Below, piece by piece: positions 18,542 to 27,124 of a DNA stretch of 64,000 nt. Position numbers and translations under genes: made by a program. The notes beneath the pieces were generated by a model. That model saw only the letters and a list, made by a program, of their open reading frames with translations. It searched no databases and had not been told where the DNA came from. Source of the DNA: Pseudanabaena mucicola str. Chao 1806 (lineage in GTDB: Bacteria; Cyanobacteriota; Cyanobacteriia; Pseudanabaenales; Pseudanabaenaceae); the NCBI RefSeq assembly GCF_030323025.1, contig NZ_CP097329.1, positions 465,001-529,000 of the forward strand. Direction: 5' to 3'. Position 1 is the stretch's first letter. Each line of letters starts with the position of its first letter.

Positions 18542-18841
18542 ATGGCGACTCAAGGTTATGGATTTTTTATTACTGAGCCAAACGCTTATAAATCATTAGA
18601 ATGTAATATCTGCGGTGCTGAATGCCTAGTTGAGCGTAACTTGCCAGCAAAATCAGGCTTTATATCGGCTATGGCGAGGATGGATAAACCTCGTGATGAA
18701 TTTTCTTGTCCCAATCTAGAGGAAGAATGGCATAAACAGGCAGTACAACTCGTAATGGAAATAGAGAAAACTCCAAGCAAGCGTCTTGCACAACTAATGC
18801 AGAAAGATTTAGAAGATGTGTTGAATGAAAATAAAATTTAA
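18542..18841 (+). CDS. Small cysteine-rich protein upstream of the CBS/HEPN gene
   Basis: A 99-residue protein of no recognised family. It has a CNICGAEC cluster at residues 21-28 (C-x2-C-x3-C) and a further Cys in FSCPN near residue 56, which could bind zinc. The C-terminal third is helical and charged. A strong ribosome site (AGGGGG) lies 5 bases before ATG. The gene is 15 bases upstream of the CBS/HEPN-like gene on the same strand, so the two probably form an operon. A regulatory or sensor role for the larger protein is inference. Confidence 0.65.
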   Translation: MATQGYGFFITEPNAYKSLECNICGAECLVERNLPAKSGFISAMARMDKPRDEFSCPNLEEEWHKQAVQLVMEIEKTPSKRLAQLMQKDLEDVLNENKI

Positions 18842-18856
18842 TTGAGGTAATCTTGT

Positions 18857-20029
18857 ATGTTTAATAATTTGGGTGATCTAAAGAAATTGGCTGAAGAAGC
18901 AATTCTGATAGAGCATTTTGCCAGTATGAAATTAATTACAGTGCAAGCAGATGAACCAGCTATAGAAGTATTAGCTTTAATGACGGCTGATGATTTTGAT
19001 GTTATTCCTGTGGTTGAAGGAGAAAATTGGATAGGCTATATAGAAAAAAAAGATATATTAAGCCTAACCGATAATGATAGAGGTAGGTGTATTTCTGAAC
19101 TTCAAGATAAATTATTAAAGCCATTTGATAAGGCTAAATTTGTTGATCTTGATGACAAAAAAGCTAACTCTTTACAAATGGCTTTTGAACACTTTAACCC
19201 ACCTGCTATTGAGTGGTTTTTTGTTGGTAGAGAGAAACAAATCAAAGGAATCGTAACATTTGAAGATTTGGGTAAACCTGCTGTTTCTTTATACTTGCTG
19301 GCAAAGTTGCTGATGGTGGAATCTGGACTTCGCAGACTATGGGGAACATATACGAATAATCCGACTACCGATTCTCCGTCCAAAGATGGAGTTGATGGAG
19401 ATCCTAAATATTTCAGAGATGTACTCGATAAAATTGAAACCCATTGTAAAGAAGTAAAAGGTACTGATAAGCCCAACCTTCTCAAAGATTTAGGATATAA
19501 GGATGTAAAAGAGCTAGGTTCTATGAATGCTTTGCGAAATGAGCTTGCTCATGGAAGAAATATACTTTCATTTATAAACGGTTTAAAAGAAGATATCAAT
19601 CGCAACAAATTAAACGAAGCTATCAATCGCAACAAAAAAATCGATGAATTATTAACAAATATTTCCAGATTAGAAGACAACAGACCACAAATTTGGAAAG
19701 CTTATGAAAGTACGAACATAGTTAAACGCACGTTAAAAGAGGACTTCTGGGTTGGTTCAGATACAGTGGATTTGCCTCAAGATCTACTATCATCATCATT
19801 TATTTACATAATAAGTGCTGAAAATCCATCAGGAGAAGTTCTTTCAACAGACAAAAACGAAGAAAGAACTGATGCACTGCGTAATCTTCTCAATAGTCGT
19901 TGCTCAAAGAATAATGACGGAAAGTGGAAATATGAAGAGGTTATTGGTCAATCTCCTGATGGAAAATGGAAACAGGATAGCTTTGCTATTGGAGGTATAG
20001 ATGAAGATGAAGCCCGTAAGTTAACGTGA
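18857..20029 (+). CDS. CBS-domain protein with HEPN-like motif and DUF3293-like C-terminus
   Basis: A 390-residue multidomain protein. Residues about 23-140 read as a pair of CBS motifs (MKLITVQADEPAIEVLALM, FDVIPVVE, IKGIVTFEDLG); such modules bind adenosine nucleotides. Residues 185-240 are helical and contain RNELAH at 227-232, the R-x4-H pattern of HEPN ribonucleases. Residues 310-390 (FIYIISAENPSG, then NEERTDALRNLL and SFAIGGIDEDEARKL) resemble DUF3293. The final codons and stop are supplied by the end of the IS982 element at 20021, so up to a few native residues may be lost or replaced. Nucleotide-gated RNA cleavage is a hypothesis from domain order. Confidence 0.7.
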   Translation: MFNNLGDLKKLAEEAILIEHFASMKLITVQADEPAIEVLALMTADDFDVIPVVEGENWIGYIEKKDILSLTDNDRGRCISELQDKLLKPFDKAKFVDLDDKKANSLQMAFEHFNPPAIEWFFVGREKQIKGIVTFEDLGKPAVSLYLLAKLLMVESGLRRLWGTYTNNPTTDSPSKDGVDGDPKYFRDVLDKIETHCKEVKGTDKPNLLKDLGYKDVKELGSMNALRNELAHGRNILSFINGLKEDINRNKLNEAINRNKKIDELLTNISRLEDNRPQIWKAYESTNIVKRTLKEDFWVGSDTVDLPQDLLSSSFIYIISAENPSGEVLSTDKNEERTDALRNLLNSRCSKNNDGKWKYEEVIGQSPDGKWKQDSFAIGGIDEDEARKLT

Positions 20030-20834
20030 GTTCGACGAACTAAAAGCAAGCAGGAGGTAGAGCAGGCAAGCCTTTGACTTGAAGATCCAAAGCAGGTTTA
20101 GTCTCGCGATAGGAATAAGCAACTAACCCAGCCAAAAGGTTAACTAGGAAATTGAAAAAGCTGCGATGTCTTGAATGCTCAATCTGAGAAATGTTTTTCA
20201 GTTGGTCATTGACCGCCTCAATAATTGCTCGTTTGCGGAGCAAAATCTTATCGATTAGCTTGACTAGACAGTTTTTCATTTTTTTCTTACGCTTGGTAAT
20301 CAGTTCTAACCCTTGCTGATACAACTGCTCAAATAGTTTTTGGGAGATATAACCACGGTCGCCAAATAGCTTTCCAAATAGATCCTGAGTCATGTCAGGT
20401 ACAGGTTCACGGTCATCGACATTGGCGGGAGTAAGTTTAAAAGCTAGCAATTCTCCCTTGTCATTGACAATCACATGGAGTTTGAAACCAAAGTGCCAAC
20501 CAACGGAGTTTTTACCCCAATTGACCATTCCTTTGAATAGAGAGTGTAAATTAAAGTGTGTAAAGTCTGGGATATATATAGAGAGATGATCAAGACACAC
20601 AATTACCAACAATAAAACCGATGAATATCCGCAAAGAATTGCTAGACGAATTGCTGCAAGAATGTAAAACACCACCCGACCTATTCGGAGAAGGAGGAAT
20701 TCTGAAACAACTAACCACCGCATTAGTGGAACGAGCATTAGAAGCAGAATTATCAATGCATCTAGGGTACAAGAAGCACGAATCCAGACCAGAAGGACAA
20801 AGCAACAGTCGTAACGGCTATAGCCAGAAAAAAG

Positions 20835-22423
20835 GTAACTACTCAGGCTGGAGATTTGGGAAGAAATGGTTTCCAAGAAACACTTGTTTGAGAGACTCCA
20901 GAACATTAACACCTTGCTTTCTGAGAGTCGAAATATAGCCACGAATGCGACAGAACATTTGAGCGCCCTCAAGAGAGCGAAAAGTGCCAGATACTTTCTG
21001 TTTGAGTTTCATCATACGTAAATCACGTTCCGCCTGATTGTTATCAAAAGGAACACGAAAATCATACATAAAAGCTAAAACAGCCGATTGATTTTTTTGA
21101 AGACGGTCGAGTAAGTTCTTGGCTGGACTTTGTTTAAGACGACCTTTCCTTGGTGGGATATCTGGATCTATGGGAGGCGGCGGATTAGCTTTAAGTCCTT
21201 GGTCAATTAGTTCCTGATAACGTCGCTCAAAATCTGCTGATTTTTCTGAGGGTAAAGCGCTGAGTCCATCAGTTTTGGCAACTCCTATCTGGTCTTTGAT
21301 TTCAACCAATAACGAGAGCATCAACTCTGCCCATGGCTGTTGGTAACGTTCAACGATAAACGTCAATTCCCGTAAATGATGTGCATTGCACAAAGCATGT
21401 TTACAATCATATTGGGCATAACTAGATAAACCATCATGGACACTGATACCGTCAAAGTTGGGCAGAATATCCATCGCATCCATAGCTATTTGACCCCGTT
21501 TGGTATGCATAAAGTAGTAGGTTAACCCTGATGTACTTGCCACATGCAACCACATCAGTTTTCCTTTGACCCGCATCCCTGTTTCGTCAAAATGTCCTAC
21601 TTCGGCAGCTTGTATCCCCTCTTTTAGATACTGTTCTACGGTTTCTAATTGCCCATAGCAATATTCTCTTGCGTTGTAGATTGTCCCTTCCGATAGTTTG
21701 CAGTCAAATATTTCGCTGATTAGTTCCCGCACCCTCTCTGTTGGCAGTAATTGTCCCTCCATCAGATAGACTATTAATCCCTTTAGTCCTGATCCATACT
21801 GCACTACGTTGCTCACATCGGCTGGAAATTTTCCGCGATTTAATAATCCGCAGTGGTTACAGCATTTTACTTCGGCTTGATGTTCTGTTACTTTTAGGAC
21901 TATTGGTGGTAAATCATGCACTTGTCTCAAGTCCCAATTTAATATCTCTGTGCCTACTAACGAGGCTCCGCAACTTTCGCACTGGTCTACCCGATGCACG
22001 ATGGTTTCATCGATTTCTTCTCGCCACTCTAAGGTGTTGCCTTCATGCCCAATTTGTCCTCCGCTTTGCCGTTCACTTTTTCCTCGCAAGCTTTTTGTTC
22101 GCTTTCCAAATCCGTCACTTGATGGTGGTTTGCTACTGTTTTGACTATCTTTCTTTGCCTGATTTTCTAATACTTCTAATCGCTCTTCTAGTTGCTCTAT
22201 CTTGTGCAATAGTCCTTCCACCAAAGCAATAACAGCTTCTTCGCCTTGTTGATAGATCCCTCGGATCTCTTCTCTACTGATTCTTTGCTTTGGTGGACTC
22301 TCTTTCATCTCGATTACGATTCGCTCTGGCTTTATTCTTCAAATCCTACTTCTTCCTTGATTACTTCTTGGAAAATATTATTAAATCTTTAGCTTGAATT
22401 AAATCTTTAGCCTGAGTAGTTAC
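20835..22423 (-). mobile_element. IS66-family element (innermost of the nest)
   Basis: A 1,589-base element with inverted ends GTAACTACTCAGGCT (20835-20849) and the perfect complement at 22409-22423. It is flanked by the 8-base target duplication GAAAAAAG (20827-20834 and 22424-22431). Ends beginning GTAA and an 8-base duplication are typical of IS66. It carries only the large transposase, without the small tnpA/tnpB genes of classical IS66 members. It is the youngest insertion of the three-layer nest. Confidence 0.9.
20839..22308 (-). CDS. IS66-family transposase (TnpC type)
   Basis: An intact 489-residue transposase. Residues 30-60 form a leucine-zipper-like coiled coil (LLHKIEQLEERLEVLENQ), followed by the Ser/Lys linker NSSKPPSSDG typical of IS66. 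The zinc-finger segment has CESCGASL and CCNHCGLLN. The DDE core shows HFDETGMRVKGKL, GISVHDGLSSY followed by HALCNAHHLREL, and NNQAERDLRMMKLKQKVSG. Its stop lies a few bases inside the left terminal repeat. No frame damage is seen, so it may be active. Confidence 0.95.
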   Translation of the reverse strand: MKESPPKQRISREEIRGIYQQGEEAVIALVEGLLHKIEQLEERLEVLENQAKKDSQNSSKPPSSDGFGKRTKSLRGKSERQSGGQIGHEGNTLEWREEIDETIVHRVDQCESCGASLVGTEILNWDLRQVHDLPPIVLKVTEHQAEVKCCNHCGLLNRGKFPADVSNVVQYGSGLKGLIVYLMEGQLLPTERVRELISEIFDCKLSEGTIYNAREYCYGQLETVEQYLKEGIQAAEVGHFDETGMRVKGKLMWLHVASTSGLTYYFMHTKRGQIAMDAMDILPNFDGISVHDGLSSYAQYDCKHALCNAHHLRELTFIVERYQQPWAELMLSLLVEIKDQIGVAKTDGLSALPSEKSADFERRYQELIDQGLKANPPPPIDPDIPPRKGRLKQSPAKNLLDRLQKNQSAVLAFMYDFRVPFDNNQAERDLRMMKLKQKVSGTFRSLEGAQMFCRIRGYISTLRKQGVNVLESLKQVFLGNHFFPNLQPE

Positions 22424-24101
22424 GAAAAAAGTCCAAGGCGACTTTGGCATAGCCGAAATTGCAGTACCACGCGATCGCAACGGAGAGTTTGAACCCCATC
22501 TGGTGAAGAAAGGACAAAGCCGCTTGTCAGGACTAGACGAGAAGATCATTGCCCTATATGCCAGAGGGATGAGTGTCAGGGATATCCAAGGACAGTTGCA
22601 AGAAATGTATGGTGTCGAGGTATCACCAGCCCTCATTTCCAATGTTACCGATGCCGTAATTGATGAGGTGAAACAATGGCAAAACCGTCCCCTTGATGCG
22701 GTTTATCCAATTGTATTTCTGGACTGTCTAGTCATCAAAGTGCGAGACAATGGCAGGGTGATTAACAAGTCCCTGTACTTTGCCTTGGCGGTGAATATGG
22801 ACGGATACAAGGAATTATTGGGTATGTGGATTTCACCGAATGAGGGTGCAAAATTCTGGTTATCGGTACTCACCGAAATTCGTAACCGTGGGGTCAAAGA
22901 TATTTTGATTGCTTGCGTTGACGGTTTGACTGGTTTTCCCAATGCTATCGAAACGGTATTTCCTAAAACGCAGGTGCAGTTGTGCATTGTCCACATGGTC
23001 AGAAACTCGGTTGCTTTTGTACCTTGGCAACAGCGTAAGCAGGTTTGTGCCGACCTCAAGGCGATTTATGCGGCGACGACGGAATCGGAGGCGGAGTTTA
23101 ACCTTGAACTCTTTGCTGAAAAATGGGACAAACTATATCCCTCGATCTCCAAATCTTGGCGCAGTCATTGGGCGAACATTATCCCCTTCTTTGCGTTTCC
23201 TCTTGAGATTCGCAAAGCAATTTATACGACTAATGCGATTGAGTCGATGAATAGCAGTTTGCGGAAGGTGATTAAATCTCAACAGATTTTTCCGACCGAT
23301 GAGGCTGCTTTCAAGCTAGTTTACTTGGCTATGCGGAATATTTCTAAGAAATGGACTATGCCCATTCGCGATTGGAAACCTGCTCTCAATCGCTTTGCGA
23401 TCCTCTTCGAGGATCGGCTCCATCTCTAGCTTCTAGACTTTACACATTTTACTTGACAGTCTCTTTGAATACTTTGTGGGCATGGGCGCGACAGTTTACA
23501 CAGACATCGATTGGGGTTGAGTCAATGAACGATATACCTGTCACTTCCCCTTTGCGTGTATGCAGGAAGCAACATAACAACATCAATGTCCATGGCATTA
23601 ACTCCACAAATCTTGTATAACTTACCAAGTGTGGGAAAGCCTTTCGCCAAAATGGTAATACGGTCATCGTGTAGAACTCTTTGAATGTCTTGTATCCTGA
23701 CCCATGAAAGCCAATCACGATGGTCATCACTTCACTTAGTCTCATTCGTGACTGGCTTTTCCTTTCTCCTATCATTGACGGTAACATTGGTTGCTCTTGC
23801 CAGTGTTTTTCAAAACTTTGGCAGAAATCATCGACTTCACAGAAGATTTGGGTGATATCCAAGTGCGATACGATATTGTCCATATTGCTGAGGCTTTTAG
23901 TTCTTCAAACCTAGTCTCAGCTTTTCTTTTGCTTTTGTCTACTCCGTCGAACTCACGTTAAGTAAAATGTGGGATTTAGTAAATGTTTTATCAATACTCT
24001 TGAAGCAATCAATGTATTCACAAACCTAATAAATAAACTCATCATCTATTGCTATATATAAATGGTAAAGCGATCGCTACATTTATCCGTCCTTATGGCT
24101 T

Positions 24102-24285
24102 ATGCCTGACAACATCGACTACCTACAAGGCATCATCGAACGCCTCACCTTTCACTCCGATGAGACAGGCTATACCGTAGCGCGGCTAAAAGTACCCAAA
24201 GCTCAAGACCTAATCACCATAGTCGGTAACTTTGCCAACATCCAAGCAGGACAGACTCTCGCCCTAGAAGGCACATGGCGATCGC
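24102..24285 (+). pseudogene. recD2: recD2 N-terminal fragment A
   Basis: The frame starts MPDNIDYLQGIIERLTFHSDETGYTVARLKV and continues to ALEGTW, which matches the N-terminal OB-like region of the RecD2/TraA-type DNA helicase. It stops being RecD2-like exactly at the HIP1 octamer at 24278-24285, where unrelated sequence (a TA operon leader) begins. Nothing of the helicase core follows. A second, nearly identical copy lies at 24851-25034, so the two fragments form direct repeats around the TA pair. Confidence 0.8.
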
Positions 24286-24345
24286 TTCATTGGTATGAAA
24301 TTACGAAGATGTATAATATGACGATATTTATCATCGGTGAAAAAT

Positions 24346-24570
24346 ATGACAACACTCCTGCAACAAGCGATCGCTGAAATCGAACAACTCCCTCCAGAAC
24401 AACAAGATGCGATCGCCAGTCGTTTTCTAAATGAAATACGAGACGAACAAGAATGGCAAATCCGCTTTACAAATACCACCAACGATCAATGGGATTTCAT
24501 GGCAGAAATGGTACGTCAAGAAATTGCAAACAACCAAACAGTTCCCATTAAAGAAGTTTTCCCATCCTAG
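24346..24570 (+). CDS. Antitoxin of a RelE-type TA pair
   Basis: A 74-residue acidic, helical protein (TTLLQQAIAEIEQLPPEQQDAIASRFLNEI...). The QLPPEQQDAIA pattern is common in cyanobacterial antitoxins that precede RelE-like toxins. ATG 24346 is chosen over the GTG three codons earlier. The toxin gene follows 2 bases after its stop. The whole unit sits between two recD2 fragments, suggesting that it arrived or moved as a cassette. Confidence 0.7.
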   Translation: MTTLLQQAIAEIEQLPPEQQDAIASRFLNEIRDEQEWQIRFTNTTNDQWDFMAEMVRQEIANNQTVPIKEVFPS

Positions 24571-24572
24571 CC

Positions 24573-24842
24573 ATGAAATCTAGCGTAACCAACTCCTTTC
24601 GCAAACAACTGGAACAACTTCCAAAATCAGTTCAAGAGCAAGCAGACAAAGCCTATGCGCTTTGGCAAACAGATCCATATCATAATAGCCTTCAGTTTAA
24701 GCGAGTAAGTCAAAGACAACCTATCTATTCTGTCCGAATCAGTCTAAATTATCGCGCTTTAGGGCTTTGGGAATCTGACCACATTTATTGGTACTGGATT
24801 GGAACGCACAATGAATATGATGAACTGCTTAAAAGAATGTAA
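24573..24842 (+). CDS. RelE-like toxin
   Basis: An 89-residue protein with the RelE/ParE fold order: helices at residues 5-32 (FRKQLEQLPKSVQEQADKAYALW), then LQFKRVSQRQPIYSVRISLNYRALGLWE and the terminal strand YWYWIGTHNEYDELLKR. Such toxins typically cleave ribosome-bound mRNA. It lies directly downstream of its antitoxin and just before the second recD2 fragment. The length is normal for the family, with no frame damage. Confidence 0.8.
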   Translation: MKSSVTNSFRKQLEQLPKSVQEQADKAYALWQTDPYHNSLQFKRVSQRQPIYSVRISLNYRALGLWESDHIYWYWIGTHNEYDELLKRM

Positions 24843-24850
24843 TTTGGCTT

Positions 24851-25194
24851 ATGCCTGACAACACCGACTACCTCCAAGGCATCATCGAACGCCTCACCTT
24901 TCACTCGGAAGAGACAGGCTATACCGTAGCGCGGATAAAAGTACCCAAGGCTCAAGACCTAATCACCGTAGTCGGTAACTTTGCCAATATCCAAGCAGGA
25001 CAGACCCTTGCCCTAGAAGGCACATGGCGATCACGCATGGACAGATGCAGGAGTCAGAGTTAGAGGCGGCGATGGTTGCATTTAATAACAATGAGGCGGA
25101 TATCTTGCTCTGTAGGACGATTATTGAGTCGGGTTTGGACATTCCGCGTGTGAATACGATTGTGATTGAGTGGTTAGGTTGTTTTTTGAATTGA
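24851..25194 (+). pseudogene. Chimeric fragment: recD2 N-terminus joined to an internal mfd piece
   Basis: Bases 24851-25030 repeat the recD2 N-terminal fragment (MPDNTDYLQGIIERL...ALEGTWR). At GCGATCAC (25027-25034), one base off HIP1, the sequence becomes an internal Mfd helicase segment in another frame. It reads [16 protein letters not shown], then [19 protein letters not shown] and NTIVIE, and closes at TGA 25192-25194. Both parent genes are expected to carry GCGATCGC at the joint (recD2 fragment A does, and Mfd-type AIAHGQM encodes it). No functional product is expected. Confidence 0.8.
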
Positions 25195-25208
25195 AATTGA
25201 TAAAATTC

Positions 25209-25766
25209 TTACAAACTTAGTAATCCAAATACATCTTGAACTGTTAGTTCTAAATCAATCCCACTGAGAACAGGTAGCCGATCGCTATCTTTTAGTTCGA
25301 TTACGCGGCGATCGCTATCTACAGCCAAAATGTTTTCGTCTTCGACATCAATTAACCATCCGATTTCTGTGCCATATTTAGCACAATGTAATAGTTTCCC
25401 TAATACTTGTTTGTATCTCTGATCGGGAGAAAGAATTTCAATTGCCCAATCTGGATAGATTTCAAAACGGTTTGCAATTCTTCCTGATGCTATTCTGGGG
25501 ATACGTTCCCATCGAAATACTGCTATGTCTGGAACGATCGCTCTACCACCAAAAACACATCGCAATTCTGGAAAAGCGATCGCAACTTTTTGAGATTTAG
25601 CAACCTGATTGACGCTTTCACAAAGCGCACCTTGTAATAGACTATGTTCTCCTTGGGGCATAGGTTTCTGGATGATTTGTCCATCAATAAATTCGGATGC
25701 GGGTTTTGTATCTGGCAGTTCTAAAAATTCGGCTAGGGTTATGGGTTTAATGGCTGTAGCGGTCAT
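25209..25766 (-). CDS. Uma2 family putative endonuclease
   Basis: A 185-residue Uma2 protein and a close paralogue of the one at 2960-3523: same LAEFLELPDTKPASEFIDG opening, IVPDIAVFRWERIPR with the PD acid, WAIEILSPDQ with the second acidic residue, and GTEIGWLIDVED. PD-(D/E)XK fold is expected; the physiological role of Uma2 proteins is not established. It stands alone, convergent with the decayed recD2/mfd fragment, and is followed on its other side by a PIN/antitoxin pair. Confidence 0.85.
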   Translation of the reverse strand: MTATAIKPITLAEFLELPDTKPASEFIDGQIIQKPMPQGEHSLLQGALCESVNQVAKSQKVAIAFPELRCVFGGRAIVPDIAVFRWERIPRIASGRIANRFEIYPDWAIEILSPDQRYKQVLGKLLHCAKYGTEIGWLIDVEDENILAVDSDRRVIELKDSDRLPVLSGIDLELTVQDVFGLLSL

Positions 25767-25885
25767 GGTTTCACCTTTAGTTAAAACTGTGTAGTTTTAG
25801 ATCACTGCTTTCCATATATGTATTTTAACAGCGATCGCGAATTGCTTGAGGATGCTTGAAATAGACCTACATCTATTTCGATAAC

Positions 25886-26338
25886 TTAGGCGATCGCTTG
25901 CCAGTATTTGGCGTTTATAAATCTTTCCAAATGTCCCACGTTTGTTGTCGCTACTACGACAATGCGATCGCCCTGTGATTCGGCAATTAGTGATGCTTGC
26001 GCGGCAAGGATGACATCGCCATCTAGGGATTCTGGACTGGCTGTTGGTTTACCTGTCTGTCTTGCTTCTGCCCAAAATTCAGCAGCTTTCAACATCGTTG
26101 CTGTAGTCAGGGGTTGATATTCGAGCCGTGATTTCCAGTCATCTAATCTCTGTATGCCCTCTATACGCTTAGCTCTGATCAATTCTCTTCTAACTTCATA
26201 ATCAGCTATTTCTGGCAAAATTACGCGGTAATTCTTTAAAAGCAATTCTTTCATCCATTGCCGACATTCTAAATTTAGTGATGTAGCTTTAGGGTTTGTC
26301 AAAATTCCCAAAGGACCAGCATCAAGTAAAACTATCAT
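25886..26338 (-). CDS. PIN-domain toxin (copy 1)
   Basis: A 150-residue PIN nuclease-like toxin. It opens MIVLLDAGPLGILTNP (Asp6), continues with EIADYEVRREL, and in its C-terminal half has SLDGDVILAAQA and VVVATTNVGHLERF with acidic and Asn/Asp positions. It is paired with and directly follows the small gene at 26339-26689 on the same strand. Its last codons contain a HIP1 octamer at 25890-25897. A paralogue at 28494-28931 shares the C-terminal half almost unchanged but differs in the N-terminal half. Confidence 0.8.
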   Translation of the reverse strand: MIVLLDAGPLGILTNPKATSLNLECRQWMKELLLKNYRVILPEIADYEVRRELIRAKRIEGIQRLDDWKSRLEYQPLTTATMLKAAEFWAEARQTGKPTASPESLDGDVILAAQASLIAESQGDRIVVVATTNVGHLERFINAKYWQAIA

Positions 26339-26689
26339 TTAAGCTGCTTGCAATGGTCGGCTATGTTTTTGATTTTCAGGTAAGTTTTGTTGAAGACATT
26401 CGTAGGTTTCACGTTGTTCTTCAGCGTCGCCTTCTTCTACCCATTCATCAAGTAGAGCTATTAAGGCTTGGTTACGCTGCATCTGTTCTTCGGGTGTCCT
26501 TGTTGGCAATATGTAAACGCCTTCAGCATTAACGTAGGGCTGATTGGTGGGGATGGTTGGCTCTGGTTTGGTTGTGATAATTGATGAGTTGGGTTTGCCC
26601 AACCATTGCTGTAGTTGCGTAACTACTACTTCAGTAATCACTGCTTTGAGATCTTCTATGGTCAGATCTGTAATTCTTTTTTGGTTCAT
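26339..26689 (-). CDS. Antitoxin partner of PIN toxin (copy 1)
   Basis: A 116-residue protein starting MNQKRITDLTIEDLKAVITEVV, the DNA-binding-like part, with a proline-rich middle (PEPTIPTNQPYVNAEGVYIL) and an acidic C-terminus. ATG 26689 is chosen because a perfect AGGAGG lies 7 bases upstream, whereas the open frame could extend 8 codons more. The toxin ATG abuts its stop. The N-terminal two thirds are nearly identical to the gene at 28928-29281, and the C-terminus diverges, as if parts were exchanged. Confidence 0.75.
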   Translation of the reverse strand: MNQKRITDLTIEDLKAVITEVVVTQLQQWLGKPNSSIITTKPEPTIPTNQPYVNAEGVYILPTRTPEEQMQRNQALIALLDEWVEEGDAEEQRETYECLQQNLPENQKHSRPLQAA

Positions 26690-26776
26690 TTCGCACCTCC
26701 TAAGAGATCTCAAGCGTTTACTAGCTATATATTACATCATATAAATCGCTGTTTTACGATGCGATCATCTTAGAGC

Positions 26777-27124
26777 TTATGCCAAAGCATATCCAGTATG
26801 CTCTCTCACTTGAGGCGGATGAAAAGCTAGGACAATATGATCTTTGGGAACTCCTGCTGCAACTAGTTCATCAGTAATTCCATCTTCAATACCATCATAG
26901 TGAATCCAGATTTTGTCATTACGAATTTCGGCATGAACAACACATCCATGTACTCGCCGACTGTTTTCCCATCCTTCGCGCATCAGCATGAAATGGTTGC
27001 GATCGCGGCTAACGACAACGTAAGCACTCACGTCTCCATAACGATATGGAAGATCGGCATAGTATTGGAGCAAAGTTTCTAGGGTTTTGCGCCATGAGTC
27101 TAGGGTGTTATCTGTGGTTGCCAT
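26777..27124 (-). CDS. xisI: XisI-like protein
   Basis: A 115-residue member of the XisI family, known from the fdxN-element excision controlling factors of heterocystous cyanobacteria and common as XisH/XisI pairs. Motifs: YGDVSAYVVVSRDRNHFMLMREGWEN, RRVHGCVVHAEIRNDKIWIHYDGIEDGIT and DHIVLAFHPPQVR. The XisH partner that should precede it survives only as a C-terminal scrap at 27122-27175. A complete pair is present at 54875-55602. Whether such proteins act as excision factors, nuclease modules or TA-like pairs is unresolved. Confidence 0.85.
   Translation of the reverse strand: MATTDNTLDSWRKTLETLLQYYADLPYRYGDVSAYVVVSRDRNHFMLMREGWENSRRVHGCVVHAEIRNDKIWIHYDGIEDGITDELVAAGVPKDHIVLAFHPPQVREHTGYALA

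Larger units (their letters stand above)
20621..23429 (+). pseudogene. IS256-family transposase, interrupted by IS66
   Basis: The first 71 codons ([20 protein letters not shown]... to NGYSQKK) are at 20621-20834, and the rest resumes at 22432 as [10 protein letters not shown] and continues to HL at 23429. The junction is the 8-base repeat GAAAAAAG. The mutator-type transposase motifs [18 protein letters not shown] and [10 protein letters not shown] (DDE residues) are in the second part. It would be intact without the IS66 insertion, by comparison with the unbroken copy at 39466-40677. Confidence 0.88.
20540..23463 (+). mobile_element. IS256-family element, copy 1, carrying an IS66 element
   Basis: The ends are GAGAGTGTAAATTAAAGTGT at the left and the imperfect complement ACTTGACAGTCTC at the right. 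They are flanked by an 8-base target duplication, TTTGAATA, as expected for IS256. Subtracting the inner IS66 element and its 8-base repeat leaves 1,327 bases, exactly the length of copy 2 at 39385-40711. The two copies are nearly identical in sequence, indicating recent transposition within this genome. Confidence 0.9.
20040..23883 (-). pseudogene. IS982-family transposase, interrupted by IS256
   Basis: The N-terminal part (start 23883) reads through GHSGYKTFKEFY-type IS982 sequence to SFIDSTPIDVCVN and HAHKVFK. It is then cut by the inner element at the 8-base repeat TTTGAATA (20532-20539 and 23464-23471). The C-terminal part resumes as KGMVNWGKNSVGWHFGFKLHV, includes FGDRGYIS and LLRKRAIIEAVNDQLKN, and ends at 20040. 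Joining the halves across one repeat restores AHKVFKGMVNW without a frameshift, so the insertion is clean. Acidic residues of the DDE site are visible in each part. Not functional as it stands. Confidence 0.85.
20021..23961 (-). mobile_element. IS982-family element carrying two nested elements
   Basis: The outer element is bounded by perfect 17-base inverted repeats, TTAACGTGAGTTCGACG at 20021-20037 and its complement at 23945-23961. Removing the inner IS256-family element and one copy of its 8-base target repeat leaves 1,009 bases, normal for IS982. The transposase runs on the minus strand and is broken only by the inner insertion. No clean target duplication is seen at the outer ends. The left end lies at the last codons of the CBS/HEPN gene. 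Confidence 0.85.

Noticed and set aside
21741-22232. 163-codon plus-strand frame
   Set aside because: Antisense to the IS66 transposase, no motif.
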